Source: Candidatus Neomicrothrix sp. UBA825 (GTDB taxonomy: Bacteria; Actinomycetota; Acidimicrobiia; Acidimicrobiales; UBA8592). Taken from it: 5,894 bases of DNA. A program made the translations under genes and the position numbers. How positions within the stretch are numbered: position 1 is the stretch's first letter; every line of letters starts with the position of its first letter. The notes beneath the pieces were generated by a model, which saw nothing but the letters and a program-made list of their open reading frames with translations, ran no database searches and had not been told where the DNA came from. The stretch covers positions 2,287 through 8,180 of the forward strand of contig DBHP01000112.1 in NCBI GenBank assembly GCA_002295705.1. Direction: 5' to 3'. Shown piece after piece: positions 1-5,370 of the stretch.

Positions 1-669
1 GGTGAAGTGATCAGAAGAATTACAGGAATGTCAATCGGTAGATTCTTCAAGGAAGAAATAGCAGATCCTCTAGGAGCTGACTTTCATATTGGACTAGATG
101 AAAGTGAATTTCATCGTATATCGAACGTTATTTACCCAAAAGAAGAGTTCGGTGATCAAATAAAGGAATTTACAAAATCACTAGGGAAATATCGAATAAG
201 TGGGAAAGTCGCAATGAAAACCTTCATGAATCCAACCCCAGACGATGAATCCGCTTGGGAAAATTGGTGGAGATCTGCTGAAGTTCCGGCAGCAAACGGG
301 CATGGAAACGCAAGATCTGTTGCAATGATTCAAGGTCTTATAAGCAATGGTGGCGAGATGAATGGTGTGAAGTTATTAAAACAAGAAACGATAGATCTTA
401 TCTTTGATGAACAATCACATGGACCTGATCTTGTCTTACTGATGCCTCTTCGGTTTGGAATTGGTTACGGTTTACCCAATGAAGAGTTTCCGTTCTTACC
501 TCAAGATGGAAAAGTATGCTTTTGGGGGGGTTGGGGAGGATCGTTAATCGTCAATGATGTTGATAATGGATTAACTGTTAGCTACATGATGAATAAAATG
601 ATGCAAACAGTCGTTGGAGATACACGTGGTCTCGGCATTCTTGAAGCTGCTTACGACTCTATAAAATAA
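1..669 (+). CDS. Serine hydrolase of the beta-lactamase class C / esterase family, C-terminal part (5' truncated by window)
   Basis: The reading frame is open from the first base, so the gene starts upstream. A GTG at 7 lies in mid-domain and is not a credible start. About 222 codons remain. They open with GEVIRRITG and then a PLGADFHIGL stretch, which in this family follow shortly after the YxN motif. The SxxK nucleophile motif and YxN are therefore outside the window and cannot be checked. Counting from base 1, NGHGNARSVA (about residues 99-108) and a LISNGGEMNG turn match the later part of the domain. WGGWGGS (about 175-181) occupies the place of the HxG/KTG motif, and a W-G-G form is typical of EstB-like esterases rather than true beta-lactamases. 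The family includes esterases, peptidases and beta-lactamases that act through an acyl-serine; the substrate cannot be deduced. No membrane segment is visible in this part. The gene ends 10 bases before the opposing tRNA-Ser. The family call is firm, the specific activity unknown. Confidence 0.85.
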   Translation, partial: GEVIRRITGMSIGRFFKEEIADPLGADFHIGLDESEFHRISNVIYPKEEFGDQIKEFTKSLGKYRISGKVAMKTFMNPTPDDESAWENWWRSAEVPAANGHGNARSVAMIQGLISNGGEMNGVKLLKQETIDLIFDEQSHGPDLVLLMPLRFGIGYGLPNEEFPFLPQDGKVCFWGGWGGSLIVNDVDNGLTVSYMMNKMMQTVVGDTRGLGILEAAYDSIK

Positions 670-679
670 AATTTACGCG

Positions 680-764
680 CGGAGGAGGTGGGATTCGAAC
701 CCACGGTGGGTTTCCCCACACACGCTTTCCAAGCGTGCCGATTCGGCCGCTCTCGCACTCCTCC
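680..764 (-). tRNA. tRNA-Ser (anticodon GGA)
   Basis: Read on the minus strand this is an 85-base cloverleaf. The acceptor arm GGAGGAG (758-764) pairs fully with CTCCTCC (681-687). The anticodon stem CACGC/GCGTG encloses the loop TTGGAAA, giving anticodon GGA, which reads UCC and UCU serine codons. A long variable arm with a GGGGAAACCC-like stem-loop marks a class II tRNA, as expected for serine. The T arm GTGGG-TTCGAAT-CCCAC is perfect. The discriminator base is G, as serine tRNAs require. The 3' CCA is not encoded: the bases after the discriminator read CGC, so CCA must be added by nucleotidyltransferase. The gene points away from the SRP RNA and dnaX, and its 3' end lies close to the end of the hydrolase gene. 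A tRNA-Ser near ffs and dnaX is common in actinobacteria. Confidence 0.97.
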
Positions 765-773
765 TAAAAATCA

Positions 774-787
774 CTTGAAATTTCAAG
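774..787. repeat. Perfect 14-base palindrome upstream of tRNA-Ser
   Basis: CTTGAAATTTCAAG equals its own reverse complement and ends ten bases before the 5' end of the tRNA on the minus strand. It would overlap the initiation region of the tRNA promoter and could be an operator or a processing hairpin in the tRNA leader. No family of regulators is suggested by the sequence, and AT-rich palindromes of this size also arise by chance. Confidence 0.4.
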
Positions 788-856
788 AGATTACTTAGGG
801 TAGTCTTGAAAACTATCATTGCAACCTTCCTGACATTAAAGCAAAGTTATGTTTCC

Positions 857-886
857 TTGTGCATTGTTTTATTAATTAGGTACGAT
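857..886 (+). promoter_or_regulatory. Candidate promoter for the SRP RNA
   Basis: TACGAT at 881-886 matches four of six positions of the -10 consensus. TTGTGC at 857-862 is a weak -35 element (first three bases only) with an 18-base spacer. The expected transcription start, about 6-8 bases after the -10 box, falls at 892-895. The long terminal helix of the SRP RNA begins at 895, so promoter and RNA structure independently agree on the 5' end. The -35 match is poor, so the call depends mainly on the -10 box and its position. Confidence 0.5.
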
Positions 887-894
887 GGTCACAC

Positions 895-1028
895 ATCCGT
901 TTTTGGATGTGACGATTGGGTCCTGTGCAAACAGTGCCCGTGAACCGAGTCAGGGTCGGAAGGCAGCAGCTCTCAGCGGAACCATTGTTGTGCCGCAGAT
1001 CACCTAATCGTCGCTTCCAAGAACGGAT
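895..1028 (+). ncRNA. ffs: Signal recognition particle RNA (4.5S-type, with extended terminal helix)
   Basis: This is the RNA of the signal recognition particle; it binds Ffh and helps deliver nascent membrane and secreted proteins to FtsY. The conserved domain IV is clear: GTCAGG at 949-954, a GGAA tetraloop at 958-961 closed by GTC/GGC, and AGCAGC at 965-970. The GTGAACC stretch usual in bacterial SRP RNAs is at 940-946. Outside it, pairing continues as a rod: 923-927 with 994-998, 930-936 with 983-989, 911-920 with 1003-1012, and 895-910 with 1013-1028. The outermost 26 positions (895-920 with 1003-1028) pair with a single T-T mismatch (908/1015) and three G-U wobbles. A compact small SRP RNA would end near 911-1012, so the 134-base boundaries are inferred from the helix and the promoter position. 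No Alu domain is seen. No U-run follows, so the 3' end may form by processing. dnaX begins 72 bases downstream. Confidence 0.93.
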
Positions 1029-1100
1029 AGTTATATAAAAAAGATTAGAGATTTGATATTGCTTCCACACATGTCCAAGACGGGAACTAGTATCTGATCG

Positions 1101-2723
1101 ATGGCTTATCAATCCTTATACCGAAGATATCGTTCGAAAACATTTCAAGAGCTAGTCGGTCAAGAGCATATTGTTACTGCGCTTAAGAACGCTATAACGG
1201 AAAATCGTGTAGGGCACGCCTATCTATTCAGTGGTCCTCGTGGAACAGGGAAAACCAGTACCGCACGTATTTTAGGTAAAGCGCTTAATTGTATTGACCT
1301 ACAAGAAGGTGGCGAGCCATGTTGTAAATGTGATTCTTGTGATTCATTCACAGATGGAACTTCGTATGATCTTCAAGAACTTGATGCTGCCTCAAACAAT
1401 GGAGTTGAGGCTGTAAGAGAGCTCATATCTAAAGTTGCGCTTGGCTCACCGGGAAAAATAAAGATATATATTCTTGACGAAGTTCATATGCTTACTACTG
1501 GAGCTGAGAACGCATTATTGAAAACTCTTGAAGAACCCCCTAGTCATGTTGTTTTTATATTGGCTACGACTGAGCCGCATAAAGTAGCTCCAACAATTCG
1601 AAGCAGAACGCAGCATTATGAATTTGAGTTACTCTCAGCAGATGACCTAGAAACGCATATTCGTTGGGTCGCTGATGATGCAGAGTTAGAAGTCTCTGAT
1701 GAAATGATTAACTATGTCTTACGAACCGGTGGTGGATCGGCCAGAGATACGCTATCGGCGTTAGAACAGGTTGTAACAGCAGGTGGAATCCCACACGATG
1801 ATGACAACGTGGGGGTAATACTTTCAGGCGTTGCTCATGGCGATCCTTCTCTCGTTATCAGTGGGTTAAGCAATGCAATTCAATCGGGTAGAGATCCCAG
1901 AGTAATAGGGGAGGCACTCATCAGCCGATTGCGCGATGCATTTCTTTTTGGTTTAGGGTCATCAACGGCGCACATGTCAGATCATCAAAAGAGTCAAGCT
2001 AGAGAACTAAATGAAAAGACAAAACTTGCAACTTTGACTCGTGCAATTGAAACGATCGGCTCAGCTCTTATCGGTATGCGACAATCATTTGACCCAAGCA
2101 TTGACCTTGAGGTGGCCTTAATACGGTTAACTCACCCAACTCTAAGCACCGAACTATCTGCATTGGTTGAACGAATAGAACAACTGGAGTCTGGAACTCA
2201 GGTTGAATCTAATCAATCCAGAACCGAAGTTCCCCAATCAAGTCCGGTGTCTGAAAATCCTAAAAGTAAGGAAGCAGAAGAACCAATCATTGAAGATAAA
2301 GCTCCTGCCGAGTTATCTGAGGAAGGAAATGAAAGGGTTGAAGTAGCGTGGGATGCATCGAAGAAAAGTCTCAAAGGCCTAAGTAAGGCACTCTTTAAAG
2401 AACTTTCAATCACACAAATCAATGACGGAACTGTATTTCTTGCAGCTCCAAATGAAACACATCGCCAAAAGTGCATTGAGCGACTGCATGAAGTCGTAAG
2501 TGCTCTTACAGACCGCACTGGAAAAGCGTGGAAGGTTGAGGTTATCCTTCAAGCTTCTTCGAATACACCTGAAACAGTTAAAGAGAGTGTCACCAGCTCT
2601 GACGAAGAAACCAAAGCTTTCGATGTCCATTCTCTTGAGGATGCTCCTGAAGATGCGGGCGATGAGCTATCCATGATTTCTAAAAGCTTTCCTGGTGCAA
2701 AGATAATCAATGAGGAGACATAA
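1101..2723 (+). CDS. dnaX: DNA polymerase III subunit gamma/tau (clamp-loader ATPase)
   Basis: This is the ATPase of the replicative clamp loader, which opens the sliding clamp and places it on primed DNA; tau forms also tether polymerase. The 540 residues begin MAYQSLYRRYR, the family's usual start. An in-frame stop just upstream (1095-1097) makes ATG 1101 the first possible start. Walker A GPRGTGKT is at 45-52, zinc ligands C64, C74, C77 and C80, Walker B/DEVH at 126-129, and sensor 1 ATTEP at 155-159. The arginine finger R169 lies in an RSRT motif; enterobacteria have SRC here, and RSRT is the form I recall from actinobacteria. Helical domain III follows to about 350. An acidic, low-complexity linker (about 355-420) precedes a C-terminal domain (about 420-490), and the protein ends with FPGAKIINEET. 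No strong Shine-Dalgarno precedes the start; GGGA lies about 15 bases away. No A-rich slippery site like that of E. coli dnaX was found, so a single product is expected. Its stop overlaps the next small ORF. Confidence 0.97.
   Translation: MAYQSLYRRYRSKTFQELVGQEHIVTALKNAITENRVGHAYLFSGPRGTGKTSTARILGKALNCIDLQEGGEPCCKCDSCDSFTDGTSYDLQELDAASNNGVEAVRELISKVALGSPGKIKIYILDEVHMLTTGAENALLKTLEEPPSHVVFILATTEPHKVAPTIRSRTQHYEFELLSADDLETHIRWVADDAELEVSDEMINYVLRTGGGSARDTLSALEQVVTAGGIPHDDDNVGVILSGVAHGDPSLVISGLSNAIQSGRDPRVIGEALISRLRDAFLFGLGSSTAHMSDHQKSQARELNEKTKLATLTRAIETIGSALIGMRQSFDPSIDLEVALIRLTHPTLSTELSALVERIEQLESGTQVESNQSRTEVPQSSPVSENPKSKEAEEPIIEDKAPAELSEEGNERVEVAWDASKKSLKGLSKALFKELSITQINDGTVFLAAPNETHRQKCIERLHEVVSALTDRTGKAWKVEVILQASSNTPETVKESVTSSDEETKAFDVHSLEDAPEDAGDELSMISKSFPGAKIINEET
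2712..2717 (+). promoter_or_regulatory. Strong ribosome binding site for the 14-codon ORF
   Basis: GAGGAG lies inside the last codons of dnaX, five bases before the ATG at 2723. It is one of the best Shine-Dalgarno matches in the window, better than those of dnaX or recR. Its ideal spacing belongs to the small ORF and not to recR, whose start is 46 bases further on. This supports real ribosome entry at 2723. Confidence 0.6.
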
Positions 2724-2767
2724 TGGCTCGGCGTTCTGCAGCCTTTATGAAACGGACTTCTAAATGA
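2723..2767 (+). CDS. 14-codon ORF coupling dnaX to recR (putative leader or minigene)
   Basis: The ORF encodes [14 protein letters not shown]: five basic residues and no acidic ones. Its ATG shares a base with the dnaX stop (TAATG) and its TGA overlaps the recR start (ATGA), so it fills the gap between the two genes exactly. GAGGAG sits five bases before it. recR has no good Shine-Dalgarno of its own, so ribosomes ending this ORF could restart on recR: a translational coupler. In many bacteria ybaB lies between dnaX and recR, and this ORF occupies that slot. I see no resemblance to YbaB, so it may be a remnant, a replacement or unrelated. The peptide may have no function beyond being translated. 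Chance is possible for an ORF this short, but the two exact overlaps plus the ribosome site argue against it. Confidence 0.45.
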   Translation: MARRSAAFMKRTSK

Positions 2768-3375
2768 ATATTTATACTCCGGCTCTCCAGAAATTAATAG
2801 ATGAGTTAGGAAAACTACCAGGGGTGGGGCCAAAGTCAGCTCAACGTATTGCCTTCCATTTAATAAAAATTCCTGAACAAGATGCTCTTAGTTTGTCGGA
2901 CGCCATTCAACTGGCAAAGCAGAAAGTCCGATTCTGTGAGACATGTTTCAATATGAGCGATGAAGTAATTTGCGAGATATGTTCTGACTCGCAGCGAGAC
3001 AACAGTCTTGTCTGTGTTGTCGAGGAGCCTCGTGACATTGTCGCTCTAGAAAGGACTCGCGAATACAGGGGTCTTTACCATGTTTTGCAGGGCGCAATTA
3101 ATCCTATTGACGGGATAGGCCCAGAACAATTGAAGATTCGAGAACTTCTAGAGCGCCTCAAAGGAAACACTGTCCTGGAGGTAATTTTATGCACAAATCC
3201 GAATATCGAGGGTGAAGCAACGGCGATGTATCTTGCTAAATTAATAGAGCCTCTCGGTATACAGGTATCACGCATAGCAAGTGGACTTCCAGTCGGTGGA
3301 GATCTTGAATATGCTGACGAATTGACGTTGGGGCGCGCTCTGGAAGGGCGAAGGAACATTTCAGGCAATGAATAA
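2764..3375 (+). CDS. recR: Recombination mediator protein RecR
   Basis: RecR acts with RecO and RecF to load RecA on SSB-covered single-stranded gaps and in recombinational repair. The protein has 203 residues, a typical family length. The helix-hairpin-helix is seen as [19 protein letters not shown] (15-33). A four-cysteine zinc finger is complete at C58, C61, C70 and C73. The Toprim domain follows from about 82: [14 protein letters not shown] (85-98), the [15 protein letters not shown] stretch (106-120) and [15 protein letters not shown] (144-158). The C-terminal [25 protein letters not shown] closes the protein. A stop directly before the ATG (2761-2763) fixes the start, and [16 protein letters not shown] fits the family's N-terminus. 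The start overlaps the preceding 14-codon ORF as ATGA and has no strong ribosome site, which suggests coupled translation in an operon with dnaX. A strong hairpin begins four bases after its stop. Confidence 0.97.
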   Translation: MNIYTPALQKLIDELGKLPGVGPKSAQRIAFHLIKIPEQDALSLSDAIQLAKQKVRFCETCFNMSDEVICEICSDSQRDNSLVCVVEEPRDIVALERTREYRGLYHVLQGAINPIDGIGPEQLKIRELLERLKGNTVLEVILCTNPNIEGEATAMYLAKLIEPLGIQVSRIASGLPVGGDLEYADELTLGRALEGRRNISGNE

Positions 3376-3379
3376 ACAG

Positions 3380-3421
3380 CCGAGGTGACTGACGAGTGGT
3401 GAGTTCGTCAGCCGCCTTCGG
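3380..3421 (+). terminator. Strong hairpin after recR, probable transcription terminator
   Basis: An inverted repeat begins four bases after the recR stop. CTGACGA (3389-3395) pairs with TCGTCAG (3405-3411) around a nine-base loop. The helix extends outward through 3384-3387 with 3413-3416 (including one G-U) and 3380-3383 with 3418-3421, leaving one A-C mismatch and one bulged T: about 15 pairs in all. No U-run follows directly; the next bases are AGGAGGGGAAA and then an AT-rich stretch with short T runs. It is therefore not a classical intrinsic terminator, though actinobacterial terminators often lack the U-run. It may instead protect the 3' end of the mRNA. Confidence 0.55.
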
Positions 3422-3451
3422 AGGAGGGGAAATTTTATAATTTAAACGCAG

Positions 3452-3460
3452 TTATCCACA
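3452..3460 (+). promoter_or_regulatory. Single perfect DnaA box
   Basis: TTATCCACA matches the consensus DnaA box exactly. I found no second copy in the window, so this is not a replication origin by itself. The setting is suggestive, because dnaX and recR lie fairly near oriC in several actinobacteria. A lone box between convergent genes could titrate DnaA or be a chance match. Confidence 0.4.
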
Positions 3461-3581
3461 TCCACTGGAAAAACAAGTAAATGTTTGTCTGCATTTCCCA
3501 AAAATCTGGGGAAATTACTCCCGAAGATTACATTTATGTTACATTACGGCATTTGTATTGTCAAATCTGATCAAAATCACC

Positions 3582-3628
3582 AAAAAAATTGGCTTTTATC
3601 AAGTATTGACGCTCAAAATACGTCATAC
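3582..3628 (-). terminator. Candidate terminator for the thiolase transcript
   Basis: On the minus strand, about 50 bases after the thiolase stop, an imperfect inverted repeat (GTA-TGACG / CGTCA-A-TAC; 3621-3628 with 3603-3611) forms an eight-pair stem with one bulged base and a nine-base loop. A run of seven T follows (3582-3588), but about 14 bases lie between stem and T-run, so this departs from the standard form. It is the best termination signal for this gene, yet remains weak. Confidence 0.3.
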
Positions 3629-3679
3629 AAATGACATAAATTAATAGAGCCAAACCCTCTCATCTGAACACAGATAATT

Positions 3680-4858
3680 TCACACTTTAATTAAAAGTGC
3701 ATCTCCCTGGCCGCCGCCGCCACAAAGAGCAGCAGCGCCGATTCCTCCACCTCGTCGTTGAAGTTCATAAGCCAGAGTTAAAGCTAAACGATTCCCGGAC
3801 ATACCAATGGGGTGACCCAAGGCAATGGCTCCTCCATTCACGTTTACGACTTCATTTGAAAGACCTAAATCCTTCATTGACGCAGCAGACACAGCAGCAA
3901 ACGCCTCATTGATCTCAAATAGGTCAATATCACTTAAGCTCATTCCAGAAGTATCTAGAGATTGATTGATAGCTCGAGAAGGCTGCGTTAACAGACTTGT
4001 ATCAGGACCCGCAACTTGGCCATATGCAATAAGATTTGCCAAAGGATCAACTCCGTGACTTTCTGCAAAAGTTCTAGATACGACAATAATTGCTGACCCA
4101 CCATCCGAAATTTGGCTCGCATTACCCGCAGTTATATTTCCACTCTCAGCAAATGCTGGACGAAGCTTTGCAAGACCAGCAGAATCAGTGCCTGATCTAA
4201 CGCCCTCATCAACCTCAAATGACATAGGGTCTCCTTTACGTTGCGGAATTGATACAGGAACAATTTCTTCGCTTAACGTGCCAGCAGAAATTGCAGCACC
4301 AGCACGTGCATGAGAATCAGCCGCAATCTCATCTTGAACATCTCTATCAATAGAAGCAGAGGCTGCATACCGTTCAGTTCCTTCGCCCATCAGTTCCTTT
4401 TCAAGAGCACAGAACAGACCATCATGCTGAATTACATCTAAAATTTCAGAATTTCCATATCGATACCCTCCGCGTCCCTTAGGAATAAGGTACGGAGCAT
4501 TTGTCATTGATTCCATGCCCCCTGCCACAACCACTTGAGCATCACCAGCTTCAATCATCTGAGCAGCAAGGTAAATCGCATTGAGGCCTGATAAACAAAC
4601 TTTGTTAATTGTAATTGCAGGAGTCGACATCGGTATTCCAGCGGCAACCGCAGCCTGCCGAGCAGTAACTTGCCCAGTACCAGCCTGAAGAACCTGCCCC
4701 ATAATCACATAATCAACTTGATTTGGAGCAATTTTTGCACGCTCTAAAGCTCCTGTTATTGCAATTCCACCCAAGGCAGCCGCACTAAATCCTGACAAAG
4801 AACCGGATAATTTTCCTATAGGGGTCCGAGCCCCTGAAAGCAACACTGTATTTTCCAT
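3680..4858 (-). CDS. Thiolase, acetyl-CoA C-acetyltransferase type
   Basis: The enzyme condenses two acetyl-CoA to acetoacetyl-CoA or runs in reverse, in the cytoplasm. The 392 residues match the usual length of biosynthetic-type thiolases. The N-terminus ENTVLLSGARTPIGKLSGSL is typical. The acyl-accepting cysteine is C88 in INKVCLSGLNAI, followed by GGMESMTNAPYL. NEAF (317-320), H349 in GGAIALGHPIGMSG and C379 in CGGGGQGD complete the catalytic set, at almost the same positions as in the Zoogloea enzyme. The 'CLSG' form around the nucleophile, instead of 'CASG', is one I associate with actinobacterial homologues. GGAG lies four bases before the ATG. The gene diverges from the methylmalonyl-CoA epimerase gene across 79 bases; an epimerase/thiolase pair also occurs in Mycobacterium (Rv1322A/fadA4). 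A role in short-chain acyl-CoA metabolism is likely; degradative or biosynthetic direction cannot be told from sequence. Confidence 0.94.
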   Translation of the reverse strand: MENTVLLSGARTPIGKLSGSLSGFSAAALGGIAITGALERAKIAPNQVDYVIMGQVLQAGTGQVTARQAAVAAGIPMSTPAITINKVCLSGLNAIYLAAQMIEAGDAQVVVAGGMESMTNAPYLIPKGRGGYRYGNSEILDVIQHDGLFCALEKELMGEGTERYAASASIDRDVQDEIAADSHARAGAAISAGTLSEEIVPVSIPQRKGDPMSFEVDEGVRSGTDSAGLAKLRPAFAESGNITAGNASQISDGGSAIIVVSRTFAESHGVDPLANLIAYGQVAGPDTSLLTQPSRAINQSLDTSGMSLSDIDLFEINEAFAAVSAASMKDLGLSNEVVNVNGGAIALGHPIGMSGNRLALTLAYELQRRGGGIGAAALCGGGGQGDALLIKV

Positions 4859-4937
4859 CTAAACTCCAATCAACAGATAAAACCTAGCTAACCACGAAAG
4901 CATTTACACTAACAGTTAAAAGAACTTTGGAGCAATA
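4859..4937. promoter_or_regulatory. Divergent intergenic region between thiolase and epimerase genes
   Basis: These 79 bases must hold the signals that start both divergent genes unless transcription enters from further away. Each gene has a TTGGAG ribosome site facing outward: 4863-4868 on the minus strand and 4927-4932 on the plus strand. TACACT (4904-4909) could be a -10 box for the epimerase, but no matching -35 is seen. No clear operator was found. The close spacing suggests that the two genes share control. Confidence 0.4.
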
Positions 4938-5339
4938 ATGATACTTACCGAAATTGATCACATCGCAATTGCAGTTCACGACCTTGAATCAGCCATTTCA
5001 TATTATAAAGATGCTTTCGGAGCAGAGGTTCACCACAGAGAGATAGTTGAAAGCGACGGCGTAGAGGAAGCGTTGATAAAAGTCGCTGAAAGCTATATTC
5101 AATTAACATCAGCCACGACGGAAGATTCTCCAATTGCAAAATTTTTAAACAAAAGGGGAGAAGGACTCCATCATGTTGGTTATCGAGTTGATGATTGCGG
5201 AGAAGCGTTAGCCGAAATGATTAAAGCTGGAGCAACACCGATTGATAAAGCGCCACGTCCAGGCTCACGAGGAACAACAGTCGCATTTGTGCATCCAAAG
5301 GGATCTTTCGGAACATTGATTGAACTTGTGCAAGAATAA
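4938..5339 (+). CDS. mce: Methylmalonyl-CoA epimerase (VOC superfamily)
   Basis: This enzyme interconverts (2R)- and (2S)-methylmalonyl-CoA, linking propionyl-CoA carboxylation to the B12-dependent mutase that yields succinyl-CoA. The 133-residue protein contains two vicinal-oxygen-chelate modules: IDHIAIAVHDLESAISYY (6-23) and GLHHVGYRVDD (76-86). The expected metal ligands are H8, Q55 in SYIQLTS, H79 and E129 in LIELVQ. The run RGTTVAFVHPKGSFGTLIEL (111-130) is characteristic of the epimerase rather than of glyoxalase or dioxygenase relatives. The length is slightly shorter than that of the Propionibacterium enzyme. TTGGAG sits five bases before the ATG. It diverges from the thiolase gene and lies 31 bases before a same-strand exonuclease gene, with which it may be cotranscribed. 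The mutase and carboxylase genes are not in this window. Confidence 0.92.
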   Translation: MILTEIDHIAIAVHDLESAISYYKDAFGAEVHHREIVESDGVEEALIKVAESYIQLTSATTEDSPIAKFLNKRGEGLHHVGYRVDDCGEALAEMIKAGATPIDKAPRPGSRGTTVAFVHPKGSFGTLIELVQE

Positions 5340-5370
5340 AAGAACTTAAACTTTTTAATCTAAAAAAAGC

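Larger units (their letters stand above)
3376..3679. other. Gene-free region between the convergent recR and thiolase genes
   Basis: These 304 bases contain no credible ORF on either strand. After the recR hairpin, GGAGGAGGGG (3420-3429) looks like a ribosome site but has no start codon at a suitable distance. Next come a perfect DnaA box (3452-3460), a hairpin ATTTCCC/GGGAAAT (3493-3499 with 3509-3515), a small repeat ATTTG/CAAAT (3551-3555 with 3562-3566), an A7 run within CCAAAAAAATTGG (3580-3592) and TGACG-type inverted repeats (3603-3635). It is markedly more AT-rich than the flanking genes. Both neighbours end here, so promoters are not expected, and none is convincing. A small RNA cannot be excluded. 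Confidence 0.6.

Noticed and set aside
524..530. Run of seven G in the hydrolase gene as a phase-variation site
   Set aside because: The frame is intact on both sides and the run encodes part of the conserved W-G-G motif, so codon usage explains it.
7..669. Complete short hydrolase starting at GTG 7
   Set aside because: The frame is open to the first base and the GTG codon falls inside a conserved helix of the domain, so the gene is cut by the window edge.
680..764. tRNA-Ser as an integration site for a mobile element
   Set aside because: No integrase gene, no duplicated tRNA 3' end and no change of gene type are visible beside it.
876..1112. A 78-codon minus-strand ORF between tRNA-Ser and dnaX
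   Set aside because: It runs antisense to the SRP RNA, whose structure explains the sequence; its protein shows no recognisable features and it overlaps the dnaX start.
1101..2723. Programmed frameshift in dnaX producing a short gamma form
   Set aside because: No A-AAA-AAG-type slippery run was found; the A-rich runs present (near 1454 and 2363) do not fit the slippery pattern.
3452..3460. Replication origin in the recR-thiolase gap
   Set aside because: Only one DnaA box is present, with no cluster and no dnaA or dnaN nearby.
3580..3592. CCAAAAAAATTGG as a hairpin terminator
   Set aside because: The stem is only four pairs around an A-rich loop, too weak to act alone.
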